NCBI RefSeq assembly: GCF_003205835.1
Contig: NZ_CP029773.1
Span: 1,086,501-1,150,500, forward strand
Direction of reading: 5' to 3'
Source of the DNA: Stenotrophomonas maltophilia
GTDB taxonomy: Bacteria > Pseudomonadota > Gammaproteobacteria > Xanthomonadales > Xanthomonadaceae
DNA length: 64,000 nt
The notes below the pieces were generated by a model. The model did not search any database, was not told where the DNA came from, and saw only the letters and a program-made list of their open reading frames with translations. Position 1 is the stretch's first letter, and each line of letters begins with the position of its first letter. The translations under genes were made by a program, and so were the position numbers. Shown here one piece after another: positions 15,825 through 24,409 of the stretch.

Positions 15825-16226
15825 TCAGGCGAGCGGCGGCGCCTGGCCGCGTTGCTGGCGGCGCCCGGGCGCGTCGGCCCAGGGCGTGTCCGGAGCGGCC
15901 AGCGGCCAGTCCGGGCGCACGCCGGGCATGGCCGGCGTGGCGGGTACGAGTTCGAGTTCAGTGCGCAGCCATTGGCTGGCCAGCAGCAGCGGCGGGCGCG
16001 CCTTCTCGGCCGATTTCACCGGGGCGGCAGCACAGCGGCGCAGTTTGGCCGGTGCTTCTTCCTGCGGGGACGCTTCGCCACCGCGCTCTTCCAGCGGCAT
16101 CTGCACGGCCATTCCGGCCTGGCCGTGTGGCAGCAGCGGCAGGGTGCCCAGCAGCAAAGCCAGCATCGCCACCCACGCCAGCAGGCTGGCCAGCGCAGGA
16201 CGCTGACCGCGCATGGCGGTGCCCAT
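15825..16226 (-). CDS. Small single-helix hypothetical protein before the FepA-like receptor
   Basis: The 133-residue protein starts from MGTAMRGQRP. One N-terminal membrane helix (ASLLAWVAMLALLLGTLPLL) is followed by a Pro/Ala/Glu-rich tail with no recognised domain. I do not recognise the family. It lies behind a strong Fur-like box and directly ahead of the receptor gene, so it is probably iron-regulated and cotranscribed with it. The second receptor in this window has a protein of the same design in the same place. A role in envelope targeting or TonB-related function is only a guess. Confidence 0.55.
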   Translation of the reverse strand: MGTAMRGQRPALASLLAWVAMLALLLGTLPLLPHGQAGMAVQMPLEERGGEASPQEEAPAKLRRCAAAPVKSAEKARPPLLLASQWLRTELELVPATPAMPGVRPDWPLAAPDTPWADAPGRRQQRGQAPPLA

Positions 16227-16345
16227 CTTTCGATGGATGAGTGGGCGAGGGCGAAGCGGGCGCAGCAAGCAGGGGTCCCCAGGGGTCTGCCGGCAGCGGC
16301 CGGCATCAACGGGGCGTGATTGTAATGAGAGCTGTTAGCTGTTGC

Positions 16346-16364
16346 AAATGAGAATGATTGCCAA
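16346..16364 (-). promoter_or_regulatory. Fur-like box upstream of the FepA-like receptor unit
   Basis: AAATGAGAATGATTGCCAA matches the Fur hexamer pattern well (GAGAATGATT core). A further half-site, AATGAGAGCTG, lies just to its left at 16324. It sits about 120 bases before the small-protein gene. Confidence 0.6.
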
Positions 16365-16390
16365 ATTGTCGCGGGTCGGCCGGATGGGGC

Positions 16391-17068
16391 TCAGACTTCG
16401 CTCCAGCGTCGCAGGAGGTTGTGGTACACGCCGGTCAGCTGCAGCACCGCCTCGGCGTCACCGCCGGTCTGCCGCAGGCGCTCGATCGAGCCATCCATTT
16501 CCCACAGCAGGCGGCGCTGCACATCGTCGCGGATCATGCTCTGTACCCAGAAGAACGAGGCCACGCGCGCACCGCGGGTGACCGGCCGCACCTGGTGCAG
16601 GCTGCTGGACGGATACACGATCAGGTCGCCGGCCGGCAGCTTTACCTCGTGCTCGCCGTAGGTATCGCTGATGATCAGCTCGCCGCCTTCGTATTCGTCC
16701 GGATCGGACAGGAACAGGGTGCAGGAGATGTCCGAGCGCAGCTGTTCGCCGTTGGCCAGGTTCATCACCGCGCCATCGACATGGAAGCCATAGGTGCCGC
16801 CCCCGCTGTAGCGGTTGAAACGCGGCGGCAGGATCTTCAGGGGCAGCGCGGCAGCAAAGAACAAGGGGCTGCGGCTCAGCGCGGCCAGTAGGTCCCTGCC
16901 CAGCTCCGCCTTCAGGGGAGATGCATCGGGTAGCTGCAGATTGTGCTTGACCATCGCGCCCTGTGCACCGACGGTCTCGCGACCGTCGGTCCAGTCTGCA
17001 GCGTCGAGTCGCCTGCGTGCCTGCGCCACGTCCTGGGGTGAAAGCACGTCGGGAATGTGCAGCAGCAT
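16391..17068 (-). CDS. piuC: Fe(II)/2-oxoglutarate PKHD-type hydroxylase (PiuC/YbiX)
   Basis: The 225-residue dioxygenase has the double-stranded beta-helix iron site: GFHVDGA gives His and Asp, [15 protein letters not shown] gives the second His and the 2-oxoglutarate-binding Arg. [13 protein letters not shown] and [10 protein letters not shown] are family signatures. The enzyme is PiuC/YbiX, regularly paired with a Fiu/PiuA siderophore receptor; its substrate is not established. It follows the receptor gene by 48 bases in the same direction, so the two probably form one iron-regulated operon. The ATG at 17068 is the conserved [10 protein letters not shown] start. Confidence 0.9.
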   Translation of the reverse strand: MLLHIPDVLSPQDVAQARRRLDAADWTDGRETVGAQGAMVKHNLQLPDASPLKAELGRDLLAALSRSPLFFAAALPLKILPPRFNRYSGGGTYGFHVDGAVMNLANGEQLRSDISCTLFLSDPDEYEGGELIISDTYGEHEVKLPAGDLIVYPSSSLHQVRPVTRGARVASFFWVQSMIRDDVQRRLLWEMDGSIERLRQTGGDAEAVLQLTGVYHNLLRRWSEV

Positions 17069-17116
17069 GGCGGTTCCTTTGGGGGCGCGGGGGAGTGGGC
17101 TCCCCCGCGTGCTGCA

Positions 17117-19441
17117 TCAGAAGCGGATGTCCGCGCTGAGCAGGAAGGTGCGCGGGGCACCCGGGGTGTAACGGTAGCCGCTCTTGTTGATGCTGGCCAC
17201 GTACTGCTTGTCGAACAGGTTGTAGCCGTTCAAGCGCAGCGAGATCGTCTCATTGATTGCCCAGGACACGACCGCGTCATACACCACGTAGGACTTGGTG
17301 AACGACGGGGTGCCCACCGCGCCGTCGGTGCCGCGGTGCATGCCGGCGGCATAGCGTACGCCGCCGCCCACGGTGATGCCGTAGGGCAGGGTGTAGCTGG
17401 TCCAGCCGGTGAACGTGTCGTCCGGGGTATAGGTCAGGTTGGTGGTGCCATCGGCGGCCACCTTCGCGCCTTCCCTTACGTCGGTGTCCAGGTGGCTGTA
17501 TCCGGCGCTGACCGACCAGTTGTCGGTCAGGCGGCCGACTGCGGAGAGCTCCACGCCCTTGACCCGCTTGCTGCCGGTCTGGGTCGGGTTGCCGGCATCG
17601 TCGAGCACGGTGGTGTTGATCTCGTTGTCCACGTCCGTCTGGAACAACGCAAGGTTCACTGCCAGGGCGTCATCCAGGAACGCCCACTTGCTGCCCACTT
17701 CGAAGGTCTTGGCCTTCTGCGGGTCCAGCTTGGGGTTGTCGGCACTGCTGGCCGAGCTGCTCAGCTGGAAGTTGGCACCACCCGGGGGTTGTTGCGAGAT
17801 GGCGTAGTTGACGTAGACGCTGACGGCATCGCCGACCTTGTAGAGGGCGCCGAGCTTCCAGTTCAGCAGCGTATCGGACGCGTCCAGCGTCGGGTTGCGC
17901 AGCACCGTGCCGGCAGGATTGCTGCCACACGCCGGGCCGCCGCGGCCACCACACACCGACGCGCTGGCGTACTCGGTCTTGTAGTGGTCTGCACGCACGC
18001 CAGCGGTCAACAGGAAGCTTTCGCCGAAGGACAGGGTATCGAACAGGTACACCGAGGAGGTGGTGGTCTTGCCATGTGCATCGGCGCCGTTGTGCGCCCA
18101 GTTCAGGCCGCTGACGTTCCAGTCCGGGTTGTACAGGTTCGCAGCGGGCCAGCTGGTACCGGCAGCGGCGGCCTGGCCGTAGCTGTCCAGTTCTTCACGG
18201 GTGAATTCCAGGCCAGCGCTCAATGCGTGCCCGACCGCGCCGGTGGCGAAGTCGGCGCGCAGGTTCAGCTGATCGGTGAGGATCGTGTTGCGCTGGTCCT
18301 TGAAGGTCGGCAGGCTGCGCGCGATGGCGTAGCTGGAAAGGTCGGCCGGGTTGGCATAGGTGATGTTGCCGGTCGGGCGGCCGCCTGCGCCGCGCACGCC
18401 GGTGCCCATGAAGGCGGTGAGCAGGTAATCCTGTTCGGTGCGACCCCAGCGGGCGGTGTTGGTCAGGCGCACGCTGTCGTTGAAGTCGTGCTCGAAACGG
18501 AACGTGGCCATCTTCGCGGTCACGTCATCGTGGTCGGCGCGGGTGCCGTAGAAGTTCTCCGGATCGACCGGGTGCCCGGCCAGCGCTTCCAGCGTCGGCT
18601 GCGGCGTCCAGCCCGGCAGGCCCAGGGTGGGCACGCCACCATCGGGCACGTTGTCCTGCTTCACATACAGCAGGTTGAGGTAGTAGCGGGTGGCGGTACC
18701 CAGACCGAAGGCCAGCGACGGTGCGATGCCCCAGCGCTTGTTCTGCACGTGGTCGCGGCCGGGCTGGTCGCTGTCCTGCCACATGCCGTTGATGCGTAGC
18801 GCGCTGGTGGTGCCCAGCGACTGGTTCCAGTCGGCGGTGGCGCGGCGCTGCTGGTCGCTGCCCAGCGAAATGCTGGCCGACGTCGCGTCCTGCAGGTTGG
18901 CCTGCTTGCTGACAAGGTTGATCGCGCCGGTCGGCGCCGAACGGCCATTGTCGGTGCCGGCCGGCCCCTTGGTCACTTCCACCTGTTCGATGTTGAACAC
19001 ATCGCGCGAGATCGAGCCCAGGTCGCGCACACCGTCCACATACAAGCTGTTGGAGGTGTCGAAGCCGCGCATGAACAGCGCATCGCCGGTGGTCGTGTTG
19101 CCGTTCTCGCCGGCATAGAAGGTGCCCACGCCCGGGCTGTTGCGCAGCGCCTCGGTCAGCGTGGTGGCACCCTGCTGGTTGAACAGGTCGCTGGTAATCA
19201 CTTGGATGGTTTGCGGCGTGTCCTGCAGGCGCTGGGTGAACTTCGGCGAGGCCACCTTGTCGGCTTTGTAGCCCCGGGTGGCGTGCACGTCGATCTTGTC
19301 CAGCGTGCGGGCGTTGTCGGTGGCTTCAGCGTGGGCCAGCGCGGGCAGGGTGGCCAGGCCGAGGCCGGCGGCAAGACTGGCGGTGGCCAGCGGCAGGGTA
19401 CGAAGCGGCGAAGCGTGCTTGCGGCTCTTGATCGGGTTCAT
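17117..19441 (-). CDS. piuA: PiuA/Fiu-type catecholate siderophore TonB-dependent receptor
   Basis: The 774-residue outer-membrane receptor has a signal peptide ending ALAHA, a TonB-box-like DKIDVHATRGYK, and a plug with DTPQTIQVITSDLFNQQGA, TLTEALRNSPGVGTF, ALFMRGFDTSNSLYVDGVRD and GPAGTDNGRSAPTGAINL, all typical of Fiu/PiuA. The barrel ends TFLLSADIRF. These receptors take up monomeric catecholate iron and, as known from Pseudomonas and Stenotrophomonas, siderophore-conjugated beta-lactams; loss of PiuA-type receptors is linked to reduced cefiderocol susceptibility. The piuC hydroxylase follows, and a small membrane protein plus a Fur-like box precede it. Confidence 0.88.
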   Translation of the reverse strand: MNPIKSRKHASPLRTLPLATASLAAGLGLATLPALAHAEATDNARTLDKIDVHATRGYKADKVASPKFTQRLQDTPQTIQVITSDLFNQQGATTLTEALRNSPGVGTFYAGENGNTTTGDALFMRGFDTSNSLYVDGVRDLGSISRDVFNIEQVEVTKGPAGTDNGRSAPTGAINLVSKQANLQDATSASISLGSDQQRRATADWNQSLGTTSALRINGMWQDSDQPGRDHVQNKRWGIAPSLAFGLGTATRYYLNLLYVKQDNVPDGGVPTLGLPGWTPQPTLEALAGHPVDPENFYGTRADHDDVTAKMATFRFEHDFNDSVRLTNTARWGRTEQDYLLTAFMGTGVRGAGGRPTGNITYANPADLSSYAIARSLPTFKDQRNTILTDQLNLRADFATGAVGHALSAGLEFTREELDSYGQAAAAGTSWPAANLYNPDWNVSGLNWAHNGADAHGKTTTSSVYLFDTLSFGESFLLTAGVRADHYKTEYASASVCGGRGGPACGSNPAGTVLRNPTLDASDTLLNWKLGALYKVGDAVSVYVNYAISQQPPGGANFQLSSSASSADNPKLDPQKAKTFEVGSKWAFLDDALAVNLALFQTDVDNEINTTVLDDAGNPTQTGSKRVKGVELSAVGRLTDNWSVSAGYSHLDTDVREGAKVAADGTTNLTYTPDDTFTGWTSYTLPYGITVGGGVRYAAGMHRGTDGAVGTPSFTKSYVVYDAVVSWAINETISLRLNGYNLFDKQYVASINKSGYRYTPGAPRTFLLSADIRF

Positions 19442-19552
19442 GGGCGTCTGCAGAAGGGGAACAGGGAGAGGCGGCCGGCGCGGGCCGCGCGGCAGCAGTA
19501 CGTAGAACGAGGGGGGGCGTGCGGATGCGGCTGCGCATGGCGCAGCAGAGCG

Positions 19553-19945
19553 TCAGGCCAGCAGCGCGGGCGGTGCGTGGGATGGGGGCTGGCGCCGGCC
19601 CGGTGCGAGCACCGGAGGGGGCGGTGTCACCGGCGCCGGAGCGTCTGCAGGTGCATTGTCAGGGTGCTGCAGGCCGAGTCGCCGCAGGGCACGAGGTTTG
19701 TCACCGCGACTGCCATCGGGTTCGGATTCAGCGGGGTGCATTGCCTGTTCGTGCGGCAGCACGTGTGGCGGGGACGCGGGCGACACATCATGAGCATACA
19801 GAGTCGGCGCATCGGCGGTCGCCGTGTGCCTGCCTTCATGCAACGCAGACCAGCCCAACACCAGCGTCAGCAGCACGGCTACGAGCAGCGGCCACCCTTG
19901 ACGGGCAAGCTGGCACAGCGTGGCGGTGGGCGCGGGCGAAGCCAT
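19553..19945 (-). CDS. Small single-helix hypothetical protein before the PiuA-type receptor
   Basis: The 130-residue protein has one N-terminal membrane helix (WPLLVAVLLTLVLGWSAL) and a His/Pro/Ala-rich exposed tail that ends in a proline-rich stretch. No family is recognised. Position and architecture parallel the protein before the FepA-like receptor: Fur-like box, small one-helix protein, receptor. It ends 111 bases before piuA, so cotranscription is likely. The His-rich segment (HEGRH, YAHDV, HVLPHEQAMH) could bind metal, but this is speculation. Confidence 0.55.
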   Translation of the reverse strand: MASPAPTATLCQLARQGWPLLVAVLLTLVLGWSALHEGRHTATADAPTLYAHDVSPASPPHVLPHEQAMHPAESEPDGSRGDKPRALRRLGLQHPDNAPADAPAPVTPPPPVLAPGRRQPPSHAPPALLA

Positions 19946-19990
19946 GGCGCGGGGGCGGAGTCGTTACGAAGATGTTACGTAGAATAACAT

Positions 19991-20009
19991 CAACGATAAT
20001 GATTCGCAT
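19991..20009 (-). promoter_or_regulatory. Fur-like box upstream of the PiuA-type receptor unit
   Basis: CAACGATAATGATTCGCAT contains GATAATGATT, very close to the classical Fur consensus. It is centred about 55 bases before the start of the small-protein gene. It is the best Fur match in the window. Confidence 0.7.
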
Positions 20010-20075
20010 GTACGGGTCGTTCCGGGCCACCGAGATGGCCCGGGGACGCCCTGGGGAGGCTCTAATGGCCTTTCG

Positions 20076-20099
20076 GTAGATCCACCCCCATGAGTGGAT
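20076..20099 (+). repeat. SMAG/REP monomer (GTAGATCCAC type)
   Basis: GTAGATCCACCCCCATGAGT plus GGAT forms a short GTAG-headed palindrome between the Rieske gene stop and the iron block. Confidence 0.7.
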
Positions 20100-20149
20100 G
20101 CTCTTTCGCGGGGCACCCCTTGGGAGATCTCTCCGGGCCGCGCACCGCC

Positions 20150-20482
20150 TCAATCCCGGTCGTCGCGGGTCCAGACGGCGTCGTGCTCGCGCTTCACCGG
20201 AAACTTGGGCACAGGGCTGTAGGCCGGGGCGCACAGGGCGCGGCCGTCACGCACGTCGAAGCGCGCGCCGTGCAGCACGCACTCCACACTGCCCTCGGTG
20301 GTGTTGAACTCGCCCGAGGACAGCTCGAACTCTTCATGCGTGCACTGGTCTTCCAGCGCGTACAACTCACCGTCGAGGTTGAACACCACGATCGGCGTGC
20401 CGGTCACTTCGTCGAACACGCTCTTCATTTCACCCGGCAGCAGCTCGGTGCCGGCACAGACGAAGGTCCAGGTATCGCTCAC
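20150..20482 (-). CDS. Rieske [2Fe-2S] ferredoxin-type protein
   Basis: The 110-residue stand-alone Rieske protein has the cluster ligands CTH (in DQCTHEEFEL) and CVLH (in ECVLHGARFD), spaced as in ferredoxin components of ring-hydroxylating or nitrite-reductase systems. It starts with GTG at 20482, overlapping the stop of the GNAT gene (GTGA), so the two are co-translated. It is the last gene of the group that begins with the SUF operon, although the RAYT now sits between. It may be an electron carrier or an Fe-S client of SUF. No oxygenase partner is nearby. Confidence 0.85.
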   Translation of the reverse strand: MSDTWTFVCAGTELLPGEMKSVFDEVTGTPIVVFNLDGELYALEDQCTHEEFELSSGEFNTTEGSVECVLHGARFDVRDGRALCAPAYSPVPKFPVKREHDAVWTRDDRD

Positions 20483-21018
20483 GCGGCGGCTCCGGCCAGC
20501 GGCTTTTCCAGGATCTCGAAGCGCAGGTCGTCGCGCTTGGGAATGCCGAAGCGTTCGTCGCCGTACGGGAACGGCTTCTTGATGCCGGTGCGCAGATAGC
20601 CGCGGCGCTCGTAGAAGGCGATCAGCTCGTCGCGCACGTCGATCACCGTCATCTGCATCACCGGCACGTTCCATTCGCGCGCGGCGTGCGCTTCGGCAGC
20701 CTCCATCATCTGCTTGCCGACACCGCCGCCCTGCTGGGCCGGATCGACCGAGAACATGCCGAAGTAGCCCTTGCCGTCGACATCGGCGACATGGGCGCAG
20801 GCCACCAGCTGGCCCTCGCGTTCGGCCAGCAGGATGGTGGAGCGCGGGCGGTCCAGGTCGGCCTGGATGCCTTCGGCGTCGATGCGGGCACCGTCCAGCA
20901 GGTCGGCTTCGGTGGTCCAGCCGACGCGGCTGGCGTCACCCCGGTAGGCCGAGGTGACCAGGGCGATCAGGGCGGGGATGTCGGCCGACGTGGCGGCCCG
21001 GAAGGTCAGAGTGGTCAT
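20479..21018 (-). CDS. GNAT-family N-acetyltransferase
   Basis: The 179-residue GNAT has a four-part fold: FRAATSADIPALIALVTSAYRG at the N-terminus, ACAHVADVDGKGYFGMFSVDP, the acetyl-CoA loop QQGGGVGKQMMEAAE, and YERRGYLRTGIKKPFPYG at the C-terminus. The substrate cannot be predicted. The downstream Rieske gene starts within its stop codon. Upstream, a 41-bp palindrome of the RAYT family begins about 45 bases before its start, so the insertion of repeats is close to its promoter. Confidence 0.85.
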   Translation of the reverse strand: MTTLTFRAATSADIPALIALVTSAYRGDASRVGWTTEADLLDGARIDAEGIQADLDRPRSTILLAEREGQLVACAHVADVDGKGYFGMFSVDPAQQGGGVGKQMMEAAEAHAAREWNVPVMQMTVIDVRDELIAFYERRGYLRTGIKKPFPYGDERFGIPKRDDLRFEILEKPLAGAAA

Positions 21019-21062
21019 GGGCCCATTCTAGGTGGGGTGGGGGCGGGCGCAAATGGGGAGGT

Positions 21063-21103
21063 GGGGTCAGATCCCTTTCGCAGCGCGAAAGGGATCTGAC
21101 CCC
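21063..21103. repeat. RAYT-type palindrome, left outer copy
   Basis: The 41-bp palindrome has arms GGGGTCAGATCCCTTTCGC and GCGAAAGGGATCTGACCCC around CAG, perfect over 19 pairs. It is the most symmetrical of the five copies in the window. Confidence 0.9.
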
Positions 21104-21168
21104 GGCGTCTACTGACCCAACGGCAGGCTATGGACCGACTGGCACGGGCGCGGAGTTGGCAGATGCTC

Positions 21169-21207
21169 GGGGTCAGATCCCTTTGTGCAGCAAAGGGCTC
21201 TGACCCC
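21169..21207. repeat. RAYT-type palindrome, left inner copy
   Basis: The arms are GGGGTCAGATCCCTTTG and CAAAGGGCTCTGACCCC. It ends 19 bases before the RAYT start codon, so the transposase leader lies next to it. Confidence 0.9.
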
Positions 21208-21226
21208 TCAGCCCCAGGAAACGCTC

Positions 21227-21877
21227 ATGCCACGCCCCCGAAGGATCGATGCGCCCGGATACCCGCAGCATGTCGTCCAGCGCGGCAACAATCGCCAGCC
21301 CGTGTTCTTCACGGATGACGATCGCGTGGCCTACCTGCGTCTGCTGTGTCATCACGCAGACCAGCAGCACTGCCGGGTCCACGCCTATGTGCTCATGGAC
21401 AATCACGTCCATCTTCTGGCGACGCCTGATGTCTCTGGCGGGCTGTCGCGGATGATGCAGGCCGTGAGCCGGGCCTACGTACGTCGGGTGAATGGTCAGC
21501 AGGGCCGCACCGGCACGTTATGGGAGGGGCGCTTCCACTCCACGGTGGTGGATACGGATCGCTATCTGCTGGCCTGCCAACGCTACATCGAGCTCAACCC
21601 GGTTCGGGCGGGGAAGGTGGCTCATCCTGGTGACTATCGCTGGTCGAGCTATCGCGCGAATGCACGGGGACGGGCAAATGCACTGCTCGTACCGCATTCG
21701 GCATTCGAGTTCATTGCTGCTGATGCGGATGAGCGGCACAGACGCTATGCGGAGTTCATCGCGCAGGGCATTCCTGCCGGGGATCTGGTGGCGATGCGTG
21801 GCGCGCTGCAGTCGCAGCGGCGGCTGTCGGGGCCGTTGATGGGGTCAGAGCCCTTTCGCGATGCGAAAGGGATCTGA
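21227..21877 (+). CDS. REP-associated tyrosine transposase (RAYT, Y1/HUH family)
   Basis: The 216-residue single-strand DNA transposase-like protein starts with PGYPQHVVQRGNN. The HUH metal motif appears as MDNHVHLL and the catalytic Tyr is in CQRYIELNPVRAG, followed by YRWSSYRAN. RAYTs are single-copy chromosomal relatives of IS200/IS605 TnpA that recognise REP palindromes. The ATG at 21227 follows AGGAA. Two palindromes precede it and the gene runs into a third: the last 12 codons and the TGA stop are inside 21841-21881, giving the tail GSEPFRDAKGI. It is inserted between the GNAT gene and sufS, on the opposite strand to both. Confidence 0.92.
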   Translation: MPRPRRIDAPGYPQHVVQRGNNRQPVFFTDDDRVAYLRLLCHHADQQHCRVHAYVLMDNHVHLLATPDVSGGLSRMMQAVSRAYVRRVNGQQGRTGTLWEGRFHSTVVDTDRYLLACQRYIELNPVRAGKVAHPGDYRWSSYRANARGRANALLVPHSAFEFIAADADERHRRYAEFIAQGIPAGDLVAMRGALQSQRRLSGPLMGSEPFRDAKGI

Positions 21878-21881
21878 CCCC
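21841..21881. repeat. RAYT-type palindrome overlapping the RAYT stop codon
   Basis: The arms are GGGGTCAGAGCCCTTTCGC and GCGAAAGGGATCTGACCCC. The RAYT stop TGA at 21875-21877 is part of the right arm (ATCTGACCCC). Compared with the left copies it is inverted with respect to the GATCC/GAGCC asymmetry. Confidence 0.9.
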
Positions 21882-21893
21882 GATGTGCCGGGC

Positions 21894-23150
21894 TCAGCCC
21901 AGCAGCTTGCGCACCTTGGTCAGCGCGGTCATGAAGCGCTCGATCTCGGCGTGCGTGTTGTAGAACGCCAGCGAGGCACGGCAGGTGGCCGCGACGCCGA
22001 AGTACTGCAGCAGCGGGTGTGCGCAGTGCTGGCCCGAGCGCACGGCCACGCCTTCCAGATCCAGCAGGGTCGCCAGGTCGTGCGCATGCGCGCCGTCGAT
22101 CAGGAACGAAACCACGGCGGCCTTCTCCGGCGCTTCGCCGATGATGCGCAGGCCGTCGACGCGGCGCAGCTCTTCGGTGAAGTGCGCCAGCAGTTCGGCT
22201 TCGCGCGCTTCCACGTTCTCCTGGCCAAGCTGCTGCAGGTAGTCGGCAGCCACACCCAGGCCGATGAAACCGGCGATGTTCGGGGTGCCGGCTTCGAACT
22301 TGTGCGGGGCATCGTTGAACACGGTGCCGTCGAAGCTGACTTCCTTGATCATCTCGCCGCCGCCGAGGAACGGCGGCATCGCGTCCAGGTGCTCGCGGCG
22401 CGCCCACAGCGCACCGGTGCCGGTCGGACCGCACATCTTGTGGCCGGTGATGGCGTAGAAGTCGCAGCCGATCGCGGCGACGTCGACCTTGCGGTGCGGC
22501 ACGGCCTGCGAGCCATCGACCACGGTGATGATGCCGCGCTTGCGCGCTTCACGGCAGATCTCGCGCACCGGATTGACCGTGCCCAGCACGTTGGAGACAT
22601 GGGTGACCGCCAGCAGCTTGACTTCCGGGGTCATCGCCGCGCGCAGCGCATCCAGGTCCAGCGCGCCATCAGGGGTGATCTCGGCTACGCGGATGGTGGC
22701 GCCGGTACGCTGCGCGACCAGCTGCCACGGCACGATGTTGGCGTGGTGCTCCATGCGCGTGATCAGGATCACGTCACCAGCCTTCAGTCGCGGCAGCGCC
22801 CACGAGTAGGCCACCAGGTTGATGGCGAAGGTGGTGCCACTGCACAGCACCAGGTCGCTGGGACGCACGTTGAGGAAACGCGCCAGCTTGTTGCGTGCGC
22901 CTTCATAGGCATCGGTGGCTTCGCTGCCCAGTGCATGCACCGCACGGCTGACGTTGGCGTTGTAGCGGCGGTAGAACTCGTCCACCGCGCCGATCACCTG
23001 CACCGGCTTCTGGCCGGTGTTGGCATTGTCGAAATAGACCAGTGGCTTGCCGTGCACTTCACGCATCAGCAGCGGGAAGTCGAGGCGGACGCGGTCCCAG
23101 TCGGGCGCGCCGGTGCGTTCTTCGATCGGGCGCGGCGTGGACAGGTTCAT
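21894..23150 (-). CDS. sufS: Cysteine desulfurase SufS
   Basis: The 418-residue PLP enzyme has the cofactor lysine in ITGHKMCGPTG, the catalytic persulfide Cys in RSGQHCAHPLL, and PLP-site signatures EHHANIVPW and SNVLGTVNP. SufS takes sulfur from cysteine and hands it to the SufBCD scaffold for Fe-S cluster assembly. It is the last suf gene; its ATG overlaps the sufD stop by four bases. No sufE or sufU follows within the window, since the RAYT and GNAT come next, so the sulfur-transfer partner must be elsewhere. Confidence 0.95.
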   Translation of the reverse strand: MNLSTPRPIEERTGAPDWDRVRLDFPLLMREVHGKPLVYFDNANTGQKPVQVIGAVDEFYRRYNANVSRAVHALGSEATDAYEGARNKLARFLNVRPSDLVLCSGTTFAINLVAYSWALPRLKAGDVILITRMEHHANIVPWQLVAQRTGATIRVAEITPDGALDLDALRAAMTPEVKLLAVTHVSNVLGTVNPVREICREARKRGIITVVDGSQAVPHRKVDVAAIGCDFYAITGHKMCGPTGTGALWARREHLDAMPPFLGGGEMIKEVSFDGTVFNDAPHKFEAGTPNIAGFIGLGVAADYLQQLGQENVEAREAELLAHFTEELRRVDGLRIIGEAPEKAAVVSFLIDGAHAHDLATLLDLEGVAVRSGQHCAHPLLQYFGVAATCRASLAFYNTHAEIERFMTALTKVRKLLG

Positions 23151-24409
23151 GCCACACCCGCCTCGGCCAACGCCTTGTCCAGACGGCGTGCCAGCTGCGC
23201 ACGCAGTGCATCGGGCAGGATCTTCAGCGGTTCATGGCAGAACGCGGCGCTGAGCAGAGCCTGTGCCTGGGCCTGCGGCAGGCCGCGCGAGCGCAGGTAG
23301 AACAGCGCATTGGCATCGAGCTGGCCGACGGTCGCGCCGTGCGCGGCCTTCACTTCATCGGCGTCGATCACCAGCGTCGGCTGGGTGTCGATCTCGGCAT
23401 CGGCCGACAGCAGCAGGTTCTTGTTGGACAGGTTCGCGTCGGTGCCGTCGGCGCCTTCGCGGATCTGGATGCCACCATGGAACACCACGCGGCTGCGGTT
23501 GGCGGCGACGCCACGCCACAGCAGTTCGCAGGCGGTATCGCGCGCGATGTGGTCGATGCCCAGGCGGGTTTCGACGTGGCGGCGGCCATTGCCGAGCAGC
23601 ACGCCGTTGGCGGTCAGCTGGGCGTTGTCGCCTTCCAGGCGCACGTTCAGTTCATGGCGGCTGAGCGCGGCGCCCAGTTCCAGGTCGACACGGTGGTACT
23701 GCGCGTCGCGGGCGAGTACGGCGTCGGTGCGCAGGAAGCTGGTCTGGCGCGCGCTGCCGGCCTGCACGCGGGCGTGCTTGAGCACGGCATCGCGGGCGAC
23801 ATGGGCATGCAGCACGGTGTTGTCCAGGTGGGCGGAGTCGCCCACGCTGAAGCGGTGCTCGACCACGCCGAGGCTGGCGCCGGCCCGCAGTTCGATCAGG
23901 TGGCGATGGTGCCAGGCCAGGTCGGTATCGCCGGCGACGCTGGCGAACACCAGCTGCAGCGGTACCTCAACCTGCACGCCTTCGTCCACGCGCAGCACTA
24001 CGCCTTCATCGGCCAGCGCGGCGTTGAGGCGGGCGAAGATCTCTTCGCTGCGCTCGTAGCGGCGGCCAAGGAAACGCACGGCGTCTTCGCCGGAGGCCAG
24101 TGCGGCCGACAGCGGCTGCAGCTGCACGCCGGCCGGCAGGCCCTGCACGTCGCTCAGCGCGGCATCCAGGCGGCCGTTGACGAACACCAGGCGCGGCGCC
24201 GGAATGTCCTCCAGCAGCGCGGTGTCCAGCGCCGGGCCCTGCAGCGGTGCCGCGGCGAACGCACGACGCTCCAGCTGGCGCAGCGAGGTGTACTTCCAGG
24301 CTTCGTTGCGGGCGGCCGGCAGGCCGTCACGCAGGGCCGCGTCCAGCACTTCGCGGCGCGCATCGCTGCCGCAGAAGGCCTGGGCCATCGAATCGAGCAG
24401 CGCGCTCAT
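23147..24409 (-). CDS. sufD: Fe-S cluster assembly protein SufD
   Basis: The 420-residue beta-helix protein of the SufB/SufD family has an N-terminal helical segment (NEAWKYTSLRQLERRAF) and the conserved C-terminal DADEVKAAHGATVGQLD and YLRSRGLPQAQA. SufD forms the SufBC2D complex with SufB and the ATPase SufC and is needed for iron entry. Its start touches the sufC stop (TGATG arrangement) and its stop overlaps sufS, so the operon is tightly translationally coupled. Confidence 0.94.
   Translation of the reverse strand: MSALLDSMAQAFCGSDARREVLDAALRDGLPAARNEAWKYTSLRQLERRAFAAAPLQGPALDTALLEDIPAPRLVFVNGRLDAALSDVQGLPAGVQLQPLSAALASGEDAVRFLGRRYERSEEIFARLNAALADEGVVLRVDEGVQVEVPLQLVFASVAGDTDLAWHHRHLIELRAGASLGVVEHRFSVGDSAHLDNTVLHAHVARDAVLKHARVQAGSARQTSFLRTDAVLARDAQYHRVDLELGAALSRHELNVRLEGDNAQLTANGVLLGNGRRHVETRLGIDHIARDTACELLWRGVAANRSRVVFHGGIQIREGADGTDANLSNKNLLLSADAEIDTQPTLVIDADEVKAAHGATVGQLDANALFYLRSRGLPQAQAQALLSAAFCHEPLKILPDALRAQLARRLDKALAEAGVA

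Noticed and set aside
13708..16206. 832-codon open frame on the plus strand opposite the FepA-like receptor
   Set aside because: Antisense artefact of GC-rich codon usage; the receptor on the minus strand has clear plug and barrel motifs.
16287..16312. SMAG-like palindrome CTGCCGGCAGCGGCCGGCAT
   Set aside because: Core resembles SMAG but has no GTAG head and is degenerate; listed here only.
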